Origin: Vibrio intestinalis
GTDB taxonomy: Bacteria; Pseudomonadota; Gammaproteobacteria; Enterobacterales; Vibrionaceae
Length of the DNA stretch: 64,000 nt
Direction of reading: 5' to 3'
NCBI RefSeq assembly: GCF_025195085.2
Contig: NZ_JANAVY020000002.1
Location: 186,001 to 250,000, forward strand
Part shown: one piece after another, positions 27,657 through 37,882 of the stretch
Layout: every line of letters starts with the position of its first letter
Position numbering within the stretch: the stretch's first letter is position 1
Program-made: the position numbers and the translations under genes
The notes under the pieces: generated by a model
The model's database searches: none
What the model was told of the DNA's origin: nothing
The model's input: only the letters and a program-made list of their open reading frames with translations

Positions 27657-29216
27657 ATGTTTGAATTCCCACAATTTTCTAAGCACTCTGTAAAAAACGA
27701 TGTGTTATCAGGTCTAACCGTTGCGTTAGCATTGGTACCTGAAGCCGTTGCATTCGCATTTGTTGCTGGCGTTGACCCTATGGTTGGTCTTTACGCAGCA
27801 TTCATTGTCGGCCTAATCACTTCTATCTTTGGTGGTCGCCCAGGTATGATCTCTGGCGCAACTGGCGCAATGGCGGTTGTAATGGTTAGCCTTGTGGCTA
27901 CTCATGGTGTGCAATACCTCTTTGCCGCTATCTTATTAGCCGGTGTGCTGCAGATTGCTGCGGGTATCTTCAAGCTAGGTAAATTCATTCGCATGGTTCC
28001 ACACCCAGTTATGATTGGTTTCGTGAACGGTTTAGCGATTGTGATTTTCCTTGCTCAGCTTGGTCAATTTAAAGCACCAGATCTAAGTGGTGCACTCACT
28101 TGGCTACCTAGCGATCAAATGATGTTGATGCTTGGCCTTGTGGCGCTGACTATGGCGATCATCCACTTCCTACCAAAGCTAACGACCGCAGTACCCTCTT
28201 CTTTGGTGGCGATTGTAACGGTAACCGCTCTGGTTGTAGGTTTAGACCTTGAAACTCGCACAGTAGTAGACTTCCTACGTACTATGTCTGGTGACGAAGC
28301 AGCAACACTGGCTGGTACACTGCCAACATTCTCTATTCCTGCTGTACCATTTACGTTAGAAACACTGCAAATCATCCTACCTTACGCAATTATCCTTGCG
28401 GCTATCGGTCTTATTGAGTCTCTACTGACATTGACTGTACTGGATGAGATGACAAACACTCGTGGTCAATCTAACCGTGAATGTGTTGGTCAGGGCCTTG
28501 CGAACGTAACATGTTCAGTATTTGGCGCGATGGGCGGCTGTGCGATGATTGGTCAATCAATGATCAACGTAAACTCTGGTGGCCGTGGTCGTCTGTCAGG
28601 TATCGTTGCAGCAGTAATGCTACTTTGCTTTATCCTGTTTGCTTCTTCTCTGATTGAGATGATCCCACTTGCTGCACTTGTTGGTGTAATGTTCATGGTG
28701 GTAATTGGTACATTCGAATGGGCAACATTCAAACTTGCTCGCCGTGTACCAAAACAAGATTTCTTCGTTATTGTACTCGTAACTGTTGTTACTGTATTGA
28801 CTGACCTTGCGGTAGCGGTTGCGGTGGGTGTGATCGTTTCTGCACTTATGTTTGCTTGGCAACACGCGAAGCACATCTACGCTTCAAGCAAGATCAACGA
28901 AGATGGCTCTAAGGTATATCACGTTCATGGTCCTATCTTCTTTGGTAGCGCGGCTAACTTCCTAGAGTTATTCAACGCACAAAACGATCCGAAAGATGTG
29001 ATTGTCGACTTCGCTGATTCACGCGTGACTGACCACTCTGCAATTGAAGCGATTGAAACTCTAGCAGAACGTTATGCAGCAGTAGGTAAAACGCTGCACC
29101 TGCGTCACCTAAGCCAAGATTGTCGTGCTCTACTTCATAAAGCAGGCAGCTTAGTTGAAATTAACGTGAAAGAAGATCCAAGCTACAAAGTAGCGACGGA
29201 CGTACTTGCTGGTTAA
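27657..29216 (+). CDS. SulP family inorganic anion transporter with STAS domain
   Basis: The 519 residues comprise a SulP/SLC26 membrane domain (about 1-400; [20 protein letters not shown] opens helix 1, then [17 protein letters not shown] and [12 protein letters not shown]). A cytoplasmic STAS domain follows (about 410-519, [20 protein letters not shown] and DHSAIEAIE). Members carry sulfate, bicarbonate, C4-dicarboxylates or other anions with Na+ or H+; substrate cannot be fixed by sequence alone. The start has only a weak ribosome site (CTGAG). Confidence 0.9.
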   Translation: MFEFPQFSKHSVKNDVLSGLTVALALVPEAVAFAFVAGVDPMVGLYAAFIVGLITSIFGGRPGMISGATGAMAVVMVSLVATHGVQYLFAAILLAGVLQIAAGIFKLGKFIRMVPHPVMIGFVNGLAIVIFLAQLGQFKAPDLSGALTWLPSDQMMLMLGLVALTMAIIHFLPKLTTAVPSSLVAIVTVTALVVGLDLETRTVVDFLRTMSGDEAATLAGTLPTFSIPAVPFTLETLQIILPYAIILAAIGLIESLLTLTVLDEMTNTRGQSNRECVGQGLANVTCSVFGAMGGCAMIGQSMINVNSGGRGRLSGIVAAVMLLCFILFASSLIEMIPLAALVGVMFMVVIGTFEWATFKLARRVPKQDFFVIVLVTVVTVLTDLAVAVAVGVIVSALMFAWQHAKHIYASSKINEDGSKVYHVHGPIFFGSAANFLELFNAQNDPKDVIVDFADSRVTDHSAIEAIETLAERYAAVGKTLHLRHLSQDCRALLHKAGSLVEINVKEDPSYKVATDVLAG

Positions 29217-29231
29217 TTGAATTTTGTATGT

Positions 29232-29260
29232 AAAAGGGCTTCCACTAAGGAAGCCCTTTT
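29232..29260 (+). terminator. Terminator after the SulP transporter
   Basis: AAAAGGGCTTCC ... GGAAGCCCTTTT with a 5-base loop and T-rich tail. Confidence 0.9.
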
Positions 29261-29359
29261 CTTTTGTCGCAAGATAATACTGTTCTATAAAATCCTTCTA
29301 GCCCTTCCATTCGCTATGTGCTTAAATCTCAACAAGAAAAACAAAAGGATATGGCTAGG

Positions 29360-30943
29360 ATGCAAGACTCACGGACTGAAAAAGCGCACTCACCATGGCG
29401 CGTAGGCCTTAAGCGATTGATTCAGGCTGCTGGCTTGTTGCTTGTGGTATTATTCATTAGCGCTTGGTTAATGCCTGTGACACCGTTAGAAGCAATAGAT
29501 AAACCTAGCTCTCATTCGCAACCTCTCGACTCAACTACGCTGTTAGGCAAACTTGCCAATGATTACGCGCAAGGCCACTCTCCGCAAACTGATAGCGGAT
29601 TCTATCCGCTCGCCAATGGCCAAGAAGCTCTTTACGCTCGGCTGGCTTTGATTGATAACGCACAACACTCTATCGACCTGCAGTATTATATTTATCGCGA
29701 CGACAGCACCAGCTCTTTGCTGACCTATTCGCTCTATTTAGCCGCTGAACGTGGCGTAAGAGTTCGCGTGTTGCTTGATGACATGCAAGCCCGCAGCGAC
29801 AGCGATATGGCCTCTCTCGCGGCTCACCCAAACATTGAACTGCGTTTATTTAACCCTTTTGCTAATCGAGGTCTTCGTGCGCTCGATTTTATTAACGACT
29901 TCAAACGAATGAACCGACGCATGCATAATAAGTCCATTATTGCGGATGGTGCATTTGCCATCGCTGGCGGGCGCAACATCGGCAACGAATATTTTGCCGC
30001 CAACCATGAAGTAGACTTCGGTGATTTTGACTTACTACTAATGGGCCAATCAGTTGCCGAAATCGGCAAGCAGTTCGACCTCTACTGGAACAGCGCACCT
30101 GCAGTACCAAGCACCTTGCTATTTGAGCAGCAAAGCCAACCAGATAATACAGATATAGAAGAGTGGAAACGCGTACTAAACCACCACTTTGATGGATCAG
30201 ATTACGCGGCAACCTTTGACGAACTGCCTCTCGTTAAAGCATTAAAAAGCGAGCAGCTTCACTTTTACTGGGGTAAAGCTGAAGTGCATTACGATCAACC
30301 GAGCAAGGTATACCAACCAAGCGATAATGATTTAATGCTGCATGCTCTCGACGGTATCTTACGCCGCGCTGAGTCCTCTTTCTTGCTGGTTTCTCCCTAC
30401 TTTGTCCCGACCCAAGCGGGTACCGACATATTGGTCAAGGCTGCACAGTCGGGCATTGATATCACCATTATCACCAACTCGTTAGCCTCTAATGATGTAT
30501 TTGCTGTGCACGGTTGGTACGCAAAATACCGAACTCAGCTTCTCAGCGCAGGCATAAAGCTGTATGAAGTCAAAGCCGACCCTAGCGTCAAAAAGCGCTA
30601 CTCATGGCTTGGCAGCTCGCGAACCAGTTTACACGCGAAAACATTCATCCTTGATGACGAACAGATCTTTGCCGGCTCATTTAACTTCGACCCAAGATCG
30701 GCATTTTTGAATACTGAGATGGGTGTACTGGTCGACGCACCCAAATTTGTTCAGCATGCCTTAGCTAACTTAGAGAGCAACTTAGCGCAAAATACCTACC
30801 GTTTATCGCTCGACCAAAACAATGACATCATCTGGCATAACGATATTACTCAACAAGACTACACTCGCGAGCCTGACGCCAGCTTATGGCTGCGGCTTGG
30901 CGCTTGGGGGGCAGGCATTTTACCTATCGAAGATCAGCTCTAA
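29360..30943 (+). CDS. Phospholipase D family protein (ClsC/YmdC-like)
   Basis: Two HKD motifs are visible: MHNKSIIADGAFAIAGGRN and LHAKTFILDDEQIFAGSFNF, the paired active site of PLD enzymes. An N-terminal membrane helix (LIQAAGLLLVVLFISAWLM) anchors the protein with the catalytic domain probably in the periplasm. The layout resembles E. coli ClsC, which makes cardiolipin from PE and PG; a phospholipase role is the alternative. Start choice is uncertain: GTG 29318, ATG 29351 and ATG 29360 are in frame. AAAAGGA fits 29360 best (11 bases), giving 527 residues. E. coli ClsC is shorter (473). Confidence 0.8.
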   Translation: MQDSRTEKAHSPWRVGLKRLIQAAGLLLVVLFISAWLMPVTPLEAIDKPSSHSQPLDSTTLLGKLANDYAQGHSPQTDSGFYPLANGQEALYARLALIDNAQHSIDLQYYIYRDDSTSSLLTYSLYLAAERGVRVRVLLDDMQARSDSDMASLAAHPNIELRLFNPFANRGLRALDFINDFKRMNRRMHNKSIIADGAFAIAGGRNIGNEYFAANHEVDFGDFDLLLMGQSVAEIGKQFDLYWNSAPAVPSTLLFEQQSQPDNTDIEEWKRVLNHHFDGSDYAATFDELPLVKALKSEQLHFYWGKAEVHYDQPSKVYQPSDNDLMLHALDGILRRAESSFLLVSPYFVPTQAGTDILVKAAQSGIDITIITNSLASNDVFAVHGWYAKYRTQLLSAGIKLYEVKADPSVKKRYSWLGSSRTSLHAKTFILDDEQIFAGSFNFDPRSAFLNTEMGVLVDAPKFVQHALANLESNLAQNTYRLSLDQNNDIIWHNDITQQDYTREPDASLWLRLGAWGAGILPIEDQL

Positions 30944-30955
30944 CACCGTAGAAAC

Positions 30956-30987
30956 AAAAAGGTCGCTAATCGCGACCTTTAGTTTTT
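30956..30987. terminator. Bidirectional terminator between the PLD gene and the 900-residue gene
   Basis: AAAGGTCGC-TAATC-GCGACCTTT followed by TAGTTTTT; A5 flanks the other side, giving U-runs on both strands. Confidence 0.85.
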
Positions 30988-31006
30988 GTATACAGGCTAA
31001 GAGGTT

Positions 31007-33709
31007 TTACTCACTGCCTAGCAGCTTCTGGGCTGCTTTTCTTACTTCAATAGAGCTGTCATTCAGGAACACTTGCAACCCATCGCGATATGAATCAACA
31101 TCGCCTTGCTCGAGCAACTCAACTAGCTTCAGGCGCTCTGCGGCTGTTAGCCAAGCTTTGAGATCTGGTATTCGACCTTCTTTTGCTAATCGCTGCACAA
31201 ACTCTGCAGGTTCGCGCGCCTCGTGCGCAGCAAAGTACAGCAGCATAAACTCATTCACACCCGCATCATCTAGCCAGTTTAACGCCCATTCCTCTCGCGC
31301 ACGGGTCAGTGCAGTACTATAACTAGGTTGATTAATGGTGTTATGGCCGATGTGTTCGTCTGTCCAACGCTCAGTAAGGTTTAGCCCTCTTGTTTGAATG
31401 CAATGAATTGCATGGGCTTGTTCAACGAAGTTACACATCATCCAATGTAAGCCTCGCTTACCTAACTGACTAAAGAATACGGCCAAACGCTTCGCTTTTT
31501 GTTCCGGTAGCAGCCAAATTAGTTCAGATGGCGCGACTTGACCTCGATATCTCGCGTAAGGGTCCCAGCCTTGTAGTTTAGGCACGCCTAATGCTTTAGG
31601 CGTTAGAGACTCTAAATCTTGCCCTGTATCCAAGTAGCTCAAAATTTTGTTGGTGATCTCTGCTGCTTTCTCCGGTTCAAGCTCATCGCTGAGATCCTTG
31701 AGCAATACTGAGTTAAACCACTCTTCAATAGGTAATTCCACCTCTGGATTCACCAATCGTGCATGCATAAAGAACAGAGCAACTTGTTCTGGGTAACAAC
31801 GTTCCAACGATTTGAGCAACTTCTCACGCTCAGCCCATTGATGGCGACCAATCATGCTGGTGTCATCCGCCTCTGCATACGCGAAGCCATTGACCCGCTC
31901 ACAGTAGCTCTGCCAAAAACGCGCTGATACAGGGCGATAACTAGATGCAGATTGATAGGTCATTAGCAAGTAAACATCAATATCCGATTGCGCCACACCC
32001 GTTGATGCTAAACATTGTACGATATGTTCTTCGAGTTGCTGACTCTCGGTAAGACCGTACAATGGATAGTCCGACCTAAAATGGAAAATGCGGTTAATGA
32101 CACGTTGAGGAGCGAGCGTCACCCATAAAGTCCAGTGGCGCTTAACCAGCACTTCTAAATCAGATTTCAGATTTCCGCGAGCGAAGACTTCCATTAACCA
32201 AAACAGCGCTAAAATCGCTCTTTGATAACCATCCTTGCTCCCAAGCAAAGCATAGGCTGGTTGATTTGGACTAACCATATCACCTGAACGGCCACAATCC
32301 CTGTAACAAGATTCAGCCAGCAAGGAAATCATTTCTCGGTCGTTAAAGCCGCAATCGACTTGAGAAAGCCAAGTTTGTACATCCGCTAATTCCTCAGCTT
32401 GTAAACTTGTATAACGCTTGTATTTGTCTGTCAAAGCTGTCAATAAATGTTGCTCTAACCACGCTAACAACTCATGTTCTTCAGGTTCAGACTCTATATG
32501 ATCATTGAGCCGCCACGCAGCATACGCACAACCACCGATGTGAGTAGGTAAATACTCAAGCATCTCATCATCAAGCCCCATTAACTTATGGTCGATGCTT
32601 TCGAACTCGCTAATATTCACAAGCGGCAAATTGGGGTTTAAGGGATAAAAGCAAGATTTCCACTCTGCCTCAGACCATACTTCTTCAGGTTCAGAGTCTT
32701 CATCCTCAAACGGGTCATCAACGATACGAGTATGTTCCCACTGGGCATATCTGTCTTCGAGCTGCCACGCTGGCGCCACTTTAGTTAAGCTCACTCCTGG
32801 GTATTGAGCCTTTACTTCTGCAAGTAAATTGAATGCTTCTTCGTCGACACGCGAACCTAAAATGGTCTGCTGCTTAACTTGGTCTTGATATTGCTCATCT
32901 TCATAATATGGCGCTGGGACGTCCCAAGCACCTAAGCTGTAGTAGAAGCTTAATGTCGGATGTTCTGAACTTTGCACCGGAACAGAAATCATAGGCTGTT
33001 GGCCTAAGCGCTCGATTAACTGCTGTTTAAACCAAGCGTAATCATCTGGATTTTGATTGAGATGGTCGAGTAGATCAGGTTGTTGTTGGTATCCATCACG
33101 ATCCATATAGAAATGACGACGGATATGAGCGCCATCTGACCAAATATAAGCCTTAATCAGATCTCGGCTCCAACCAAACTCTTCAACTAAAGCCATGAAC
33201 ATTTGAAAAGGCACTGACCAAGACTCGGTGTTCCAATAAGGAATAACAAAACTACTCAAATAAAAGCTATGAGCAGGATTCACTTTGGCCATGATAAATA
33301 GCGCTTCAATGCCGAAGATATTCATATCACTCAGCATCAAATCACTTTGGTCGTTTCGGCTTCGGGCAAAATCCACCATAGCTTGAGCGGTAAGCTGTAA
33401 TTCTTGTTCCAATTGAGGGAAATTTAGCGCACAAGCAAACAGAACTGGCTCGCTGATATAAGTGCTTTTCTCATCACTTCGATAGGTGTTGAGCACGTGA
33501 GCAACTAAGTCACGCTTGTCACCCGCATCATCAAGGCTCAGTGGTTTACCGGTTTGATCGACAAACTCAATATTAAATAAAGTGCCCATGTGCAATCTAA
33601 AAGCGCTACCATCGGCCAAACGCTGACGATACTCAGTTAACGCTTGAACGATACTTTCTGAGTCTTGAGAGTTAACGGTGATTTGAATGGATTTATCGAA
33701 TTCTGCCAT
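31007..33709 (-). CDS. Large uncharacterised protein, HEAT-like C terminus
   Basis: The 900-residue, acidic, Trp- and Tyr-rich protein has no signal peptide and no membrane helix, so is likely cytoplasmic. Most of it appears helical. The last 60 residues read like HEAT/ARM repeats (LKLVELLEQGDVDSYRDGLQ, then VFLNDSSIEVRKAAQKLL). An acidic linker is centred on DDPFEDEDSEPEEVWSEAEW (about 335-355). I see no nucleotide-binding loop or recognised catalytic motif. AGCAGG precedes the start. It stands alone between two terminators. Scaffold or adaptor function would fit helical repeats, but I cannot assign a role. Confidence 0.75.
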   Translation of the reverse strand: MAEFDKSIQITVNSQDSESIVQALTEYRQRLADGSAFRLHMGTLFNIEFVDQTGKPLSLDDAGDKRDLVAHVLNTYRSDEKSTYISEPVLFACALNFPQLEQELQLTAQAMVDFARSRNDQSDLMLSDMNIFGIEALFIMAKVNPAHSFYLSSFVIPYWNTESWSVPFQMFMALVEEFGWSRDLIKAYIWSDGAHIRRHFYMDRDGYQQQPDLLDHLNQNPDDYAWFKQQLIERLGQQPMISVPVQSSEHPTLSFYYSLGAWDVPAPYYEDEQYQDQVKQQTILGSRVDEEAFNLLAEVKAQYPGVSLTKVAPAWQLEDRYAQWEHTRIVDDPFEDEDSEPEEVWSEAEWKSCFYPLNPNLPLVNISEFESIDHKLMGLDDEMLEYLPTHIGGCAYAAWRLNDHIESEPEEHELLAWLEQHLLTALTDKYKRYTSLQAEELADVQTWLSQVDCGFNDREMISLLAESCYRDCGRSGDMVSPNQPAYALLGSKDGYQRAILALFWLMEVFARGNLKSDLEVLVKRHWTLWVTLAPQRVINRIFHFRSDYPLYGLTESQQLEEHIVQCLASTGVAQSDIDVYLLMTYQSASSYRPVSARFWQSYCERVNGFAYAEADDTSMIGRHQWAEREKLLKSLERCYPEQVALFFMHARLVNPEVELPIEEWFNSVLLKDLSDELEPEKAAEITNKILSYLDTGQDLESLTPKALGVPKLQGWDPYARYRGQVAPSELIWLLPEQKAKRLAVFFSQLGKRGLHWMMCNFVEQAHAIHCIQTRGLNLTERWTDEHIGHNTINQPSYSTALTRAREEWALNWLDDAGVNEFMLLYFAAHEAREPAEFVQRLAKEGRIPDLKAWLTAAERLKLVELLEQGDVDSYRDGLQVFLNDSSIEVRKAAQKLLGSE

Positions 33710-33906
33710 GTAAAACCTGCTTCAGACGATAGACATTTCGCGCGCAGATTCATTAACGCAAATACATCTAACTTACTGATAGAAAAGCCAATTGAAAAGA
33801 TCGGCAGTATATCTATTGCACTTACAATGTCTAACGGGAAGGTGAAATGTATGGGACAGCGCACACTGCCAGACCACACACAAAAAAGTAAACGTTTTCG
33901 CCCAAA

Positions 33907-33939
33907 ACAAAAAGGCTGAGGTCATTCAACCTCAGCCTT
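33907..33939 (-). terminator. Terminator of rnd
   Basis: Stem AAGGCTGAGGT / ACCTCAGCCTT, with a U-rich run following on the minus strand (A5 on the left in plus sense). Confidence 0.85.
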
Positions 33940-33975
33940 GTTATTCATATTTGCTGGCTTATTTTCTTAGCCAGT

Positions 33976-35094
33976 TTATCCAACTTTTTTATCTAAACTG
34001 GCACCGAACAATTCTAAGCGCCAGCCTTGCATTACATCTGGCAACTTATCGCTGTTTCGGTTGTGTTTCCAAACCCAGCTTAGTAATTGGTTAAGCTGTT
34101 TTTTAGAGGCTAAGAACTCGGTGGCCAGCCCACTGGTTTGAGCCGCTTTCTTCACCTCATCTTTGAGTACTTTAAACAGCTGCTTGTAACCCGGCTTATC
34201 CATTAAACGCTCGATAGGCGCGGGGTACTCTTCAACTGGCGTATGCTTAGCCAGTTTTACGATTGAGATGATTCTCGCACTGTGGCGATGTAGAGCGCGC
34301 GGGTCAATGCCCTCTTGCTCCATTTGATGACGGTTTTGAATGCCATTACGAGCAATCGTCAGCAAATCATTCTCTTTGAAGATGAAGTTAAGCGCCAAAT
34401 CACGGCGTACCGCTTCTTTGTAACGCCAAGTAGCAAGTGGTCTTAAAATCGCTAATTCACGCGGTTTTAGCTGCCATGCACCTTTGATATCCAAGTAGGC
34501 GTTCTCGACATCCACTTTTTTAATGCGCTTAGAGGCAATCAACTCACATTCAGATTGCGCGGCTTGCCACCAACCTGCTTGCTCAACTTCGCTCAATAGT
34601 TTTTCAAACAGAGGCTTTAGGTAGTAAACGTCAGCAGCAGCGTAATCAAGCTGCTTTTGAGAAAGTGGACGCGCTAACCAGTCGGTGCGTGATTCACTCT
34701 TATCAAGCGCAATACCTAAGTTTGCTTCCACTAGAGTAGCAAAGCCGGTTGATAGGCCATTACCTAGAAATGCCGCCATGATTTGTGTATCGACCATTGG
34801 CTCTGGCAAGCAACCAAAGCTGTTGTGGAATACTTCTAAATCTTCACCACAAGCGTGCAGAACTTTACGCACCTGCTTATCTTGCAACAAGTCGACAAAT
34901 GACGACATGTCTTCAATTTCTAATGGGTCGATCAACGACAGTGTTTGCCCATCAAAAAGCTGGATAAGACCGAGCTGAGGGTAGAAAGTGCGGGTACGCA
35001 CAAATTCGGTATCAAGCATAACAGCGTCCACGCTTCTTGCTTGATGACAGGCAGCTTCGAGTTGAGCTACCTCGGTGATGATTTGATAATTCAC
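33976..35094 (-). CDS. rnd: Ribonuclease D
   Basis: With the GTG start at 35092-35094 the protein has 372 residues and begins like E. coli RNase D (NYQIITEVAQLEAAC; E. coli has 375). DEDD exonuclease motifs are visible: MLDTEFVRTRTFYPQLGLIQ, HACGEDLEVF, and YAAADVYYL; an HRDC domain lies C-terminal (LRPLATWRYKEAVRRDLA). It trims 3' ends of tRNA precursors. A longer frame to 35286 would run back through the fadD terminator into the fadD 3' end and is rejected. E. coli rnd also uses a weak non-ATG start. Only GCGAGA serves as ribosome site, suggesting low translation. Confidence 0.92.
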   Translation of the reverse strand: MNYQIITEVAQLEAACHQARSVDAVMLDTEFVRTRTFYPQLGLIQLFDGQTLSLIDPLEIEDMSSFVDLLQDKQVRKVLHACGEDLEVFHNSFGCLPEPMVDTQIMAAFLGNGLSTGFATLVEANLGIALDKSESRTDWLARPLSQKQLDYAAADVYYLKPLFEKLLSEVEQAGWWQAAQSECELIASKRIKKVDVENAYLDIKGAWQLKPRELAILRPLATWRYKEAVRRDLALNFIFKENDLLTIARNGIQNRHQMEQEGIDPRALHRHSARIISIVKLAKHTPVEEYPAPIERLMDKPGYKQLFKVLKDEVKKAAQTSGLATEFLASKKQLNQLLSWVWKHNRNSDKLPDVMQGWRLELFGASLDKKVG

Positions 35095-35115
35095 TGAATT
35101 CTCGCTGTGAGCAAA

Positions 35116-35144
35116 TAAAAATGCCGACTTGACGGTCGGCATTC
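35116..35144 (-). terminator. Terminator of fadD, within the rnd leader
   Basis: AATGCCGAC-TTGAC-GGTCGGCATT, with a U-run on the minus strand. It ends only about 22 bases before the rnd start codon, so rnd must be read through it or start its transcript within this short gap. Confidence 0.85.
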
Positions 35145-35161
35145 TAACAGAGTTTATAGGG

Positions 35162-36874
35162 CTATTCAGCCTTAGCTTGAGTGCCTTGTGCGGCCTTAGC
35201 AATATTAGCGTCGTTCTCTTCACGCAATACGCGGCGAAGAATCTTACCAACGTTAGTTTTTGGCAAGTCGTCTTTAAACTCAACAATCTTAGGAATCTTG
35301 TAGCCTGTCAGGTGCTGACGACAATGAGCAATCACTTCTTCTTTGGTCAAGCTAGGATCACGTTTTACTACGTAGATTTTCACTAATTCACCTGAGACTT
35401 CATGCGGTTGACCAATCGCGGCAACTTCTAGCACCTTACCGTGGGTAGACACCACATCTTCGATTTCATTCGGGTATACGTTGAAACCAGAAACCAGAAT
35501 CATGTCTTTCTTACGGTCAACGATATGAATCAGACCTTCATCGTCAAACTTAACGATATCGCCAGTGGATAACCAACCCTCTTCCGTCAGCACTTCTTTG
35601 GTCGCTTCCGGACGCTGCCAGTAACCTTGCATGACCTGCGGACCACGGACTTGCAGCTCGCCGACTTCGGTATTCGGTAGTGGGTTACCTTCTTCATCGA
35701 CAATACGCACTTCTGTCGATGGTACAGGAAGACCAATCGCACCTGTGTAGTCGATAAGATCGTAAGGGTTACCTGTCACCAACGGTGAACATTCCGTTAA
35801 GCCATAGCCTTCAAGAAGGTGGATACCCGTCACTTTCTTCCACTGCTCAGCAACACCGCGCTGTACCGCCATACCGCCACCAACAGATAGCTTCATATTG
35901 CTAAAATCAAGTTCGTGGAAATCTTCATTGTTCACTAGCGCATTAAACAGTGTATTTACACCGGTTACCGCTGTGAATGGGTATTTCTGTAGCTCTTTAA
36001 TAAAGCCCGGAATATCACGTGGGTTAGTGATGAGTAGGTTTCGACCGCCCATTTCGATAAACAGTAGGCAGTTAACCGTCAATGCGAATACGTGGTAAAG
36101 AGGCAGCGCAGTAACGACTAACTCTCGACCTTCAGATAATACTGGGCCGTACGCACCTTTTGCCTGCATTACGTTTGCAATCATATTGCGGTGCGTAAGG
36201 ATTGCGCCCTTAGCCACGCCTGTCGTACCACCTGTGTATTGCAGGAATGCAATATCATCACCAGACATAAATGGCTTAACGTATTGCAAACGACGGCCTT
36301 TACGTAACGCTTTACGCATTGAAATTGCGCCCGGCAGGTCGTACTTAGGTACCATGCCTTTTACGTACTTCACTACGAAATCAACAATCGTACCTTTTGC
36401 GCGTGGCAGCATTTGACCAAGACTGGTCAACACCACGTGTTTCACTGGCGTATTATCAACGATTTGCTCAAGAGTGTTGGCAAAGTTAGAGACAATCACA
36501 ATCGCCTTAGCGCCAGAGTCATTTAGCTGATGCTCGAGCTCACGCGGGGTGTAAAGTGGGTTTACATTTACCGCAATAAGGCCAGCACGTAGTACACCAA
36601 ACAGTGCTACTGGGTATTGCAGTAAGTTAGGCATCATAAGTGCTACACGGTCGCCCTTTTGCAGCTTAAGATCATTTTGTAGATATGCGGCAAAAGCACG
36701 GCTACGCTCTTCCAATTTACGGAAGGTCATGACCGAGCCCATATTCATAAACGCTGGTTGATCAGCAAACTTTTGTACTGATTGCTCAAACATCTCAACC
36801 AAAGATGGGTATTGGTCTGGGTTGATGTGCTCAGGCACTTCATCTGGATAACGTGATAACCAAGGTTTATCCAC
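35162..36874 (-). CDS. fadD: Long-chain fatty acid-CoA ligase
   Basis: The 570 residues closely follow E. coli FadD (561): AMP-binding loop [12 protein letters not shown], the [11 protein letters not shown] motif, the STGDI motif and [24 protein letters not shown]. It activates exogenous long-chain fatty acids to acyl-CoA at the inner membrane for beta-oxidation. GTG 36872-36874 is chosen: GGAG lies 7 bases upstream and the protein then begins [20 protein letters not shown] as in the family. The upstream ATG at 36916 has no ribosome site. A FadR half-site lies about 90 bases upstream. Confidence 0.94.
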   Translation of the reverse strand: MDKPWLSRYPDEVPEHINPDQYPSLVEMFEQSVQKFADQPAFMNMGSVMTFRKLEERSRAFAAYLQNDLKLQKGDRVALMMPNLLQYPVALFGVLRAGLIAVNVNPLYTPRELEHQLNDSGAKAIVIVSNFANTLEQIVDNTPVKHVVLTSLGQMLPRAKGTIVDFVVKYVKGMVPKYDLPGAISMRKALRKGRRLQYVKPFMSGDDIAFLQYTGGTTGVAKGAILTHRNMIANVMQAKGAYGPVLSEGRELVVTALPLYHVFALTVNCLLFIEMGGRNLLITNPRDIPGFIKELQKYPFTAVTGVNTLFNALVNNEDFHELDFSNMKLSVGGGMAVQRGVAEQWKKVTGIHLLEGYGLTECSPLVTGNPYDLIDYTGAIGLPVPSTEVRIVDEEGNPLPNTEVGELQVRGPQVMQGYWQRPEATKEVLTEEGWLSTGDIVKFDDEGLIHIVDRKKDMILVSGFNVYPNEIEDVVSTHGKVLEVAAIGQPHEVSGELVKIYVVKRDPSLTKEEVIAHCRQHLTGYKIPKIVEFKDDLPKTNVGKILRRVLREENDANIAKAAQGTQAKAE

Positions 36875-36959
36875 GGTACTACTCCTCGAATATGATGGGT
36901 GTTGCAACACGGGCAACGCTCAGCGTTTGAACGCTTATTCGGCTGCCCTAATCCAGTCA

Positions 36960-36967
36960 AACTGGTC
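36960..36967. promoter_or_regulatory. FadR half-site upstream of fadD
   Basis: AACTGGTC is a perfect left half of the FadR operator; the other half is not recognisable. It lies 86-93 bases before the fadD start. Confidence 0.35.
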
Positions 36968-37015
36968 TTTAATCATGCTATTACAACACAGGCTAAGAGC
37001 TTGAGCACGAAACAC

Positions 37016-37882
37016 TCAAACACTTGTTTCAATTTTGTTAACCAAGCCAAAAATCCGTTCTGCGACGGCCTTTGGCTGTTGTAAGTGACAGTGGTGACCA
37101 CCAGCAATGGTGTGTATTTCAACATCGCCTTTGGCAACAGGTTTCGCCTGCTTTAAGGCAGCAAAACCTTGCTCACCCAATAGGATGAGTTGCGGGCAAA
37201 CAATGTGTTGGCGAAACTGTTCAGCACTTTCAAACGGCATGCGATACAAGGAGTCGGCTTGTAACCGTTTATCATGACGCCATAGCCAACCTTGCTCGCC
37301 ACGAACAAGGCCACGTTTTACCACAGGAGCAATCAACTCTGGAGCGAGATGATTAACCGCAGCACGCCTTTCGATAGCTTCTTCTATCGTTGCCATGGCT
37401 CTTTCTGGCTTGCGTCGAATACGTTGTCGGCTTTTGACACCTTCACGCAATCTTTCCACACTGTTTACTGCAGATTCCGCTAAGGGGCCATCCCCTTCAA
37501 TCTGCATTAATCCTGCCACTTTTTCAGGAAAGGCGGCACTATAGCAACTTGCAATCAAAGCACCAAGCGAATGTCCTACTAGCACTAACTTGTTTGGCGA
37601 TAAAGTAGTCAACAGCTGGTAAACATCGTCGATATAGTCGTGAAATGGATAGAAGTGGCCATCACCTTTATGCTCAGATAGGCCATGGCCAGGTAAATCG
37701 ATTGCGCAAAGATGGAGCAGAGGATGGCACTGATGAAGCTCAGTCATTACTGTTTCAAAGCTGGCGGCATTATCTAACCAACCATGCAAAAAAACGACCG
37801 AGATATCGGCCGTTTTAGGATGTCCTATTTCCAATGCTGCGAGAGATAACTGACCGCAAGCGTATTGGTTTGATTTGATCAT
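37016..37882 (-). CDS. Alpha/beta hydrolase
   Basis: The 288 residues have the alpha/beta hydrolase landmarks: oxyanion HGWLDNAASF, LPGHGLSEH, nucleophile elbow VLVGHSLGALIAS and the C-terminal catalytic His in IAGGHHCHLQ. The substrate is unknown; a small ester or thioester is typical. It overlaps the slp stop by 1 base (TAATG) and precedes fadD, so it may be cotranscribed with slp. Confidence 0.85.
   Translation of the reverse strand: MIKSNQYACGQLSLAALEIGHPKTADISVVFLHGWLDNAASFETVMTELHQCHPLLHLCAIDLPGHGLSEHKGDGHFYPFHDYIDDVYQLLTTLSPNKLVLVGHSLGALIASCYSAAFPEKVAGLMQIEGDGPLAESAVNSVERLREGVKSRQRIRRKPERAMATIEEAIERRAAVNHLAPELIAPVVKRGLVRGEQGWLWRHDKRLQADSLYRMPFESAEQFRQHIVCPQLILLGEQGFAALKQAKPVAKGDVEIHTIAGGHHCHLQQPKAVAERIFGLVNKIETSV

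Noticed and set aside
33665..33919. 84-codon frame antisense to the start of the 900-residue gene, ending in a basic 22-residue segment
   Set aside because: The last part (from ATG near 33851, after AAGGTG) could be a tiny ORF, but its end runs into the rnd terminator stem, there is no promoter that I can defend, and the sequence is low complexity.
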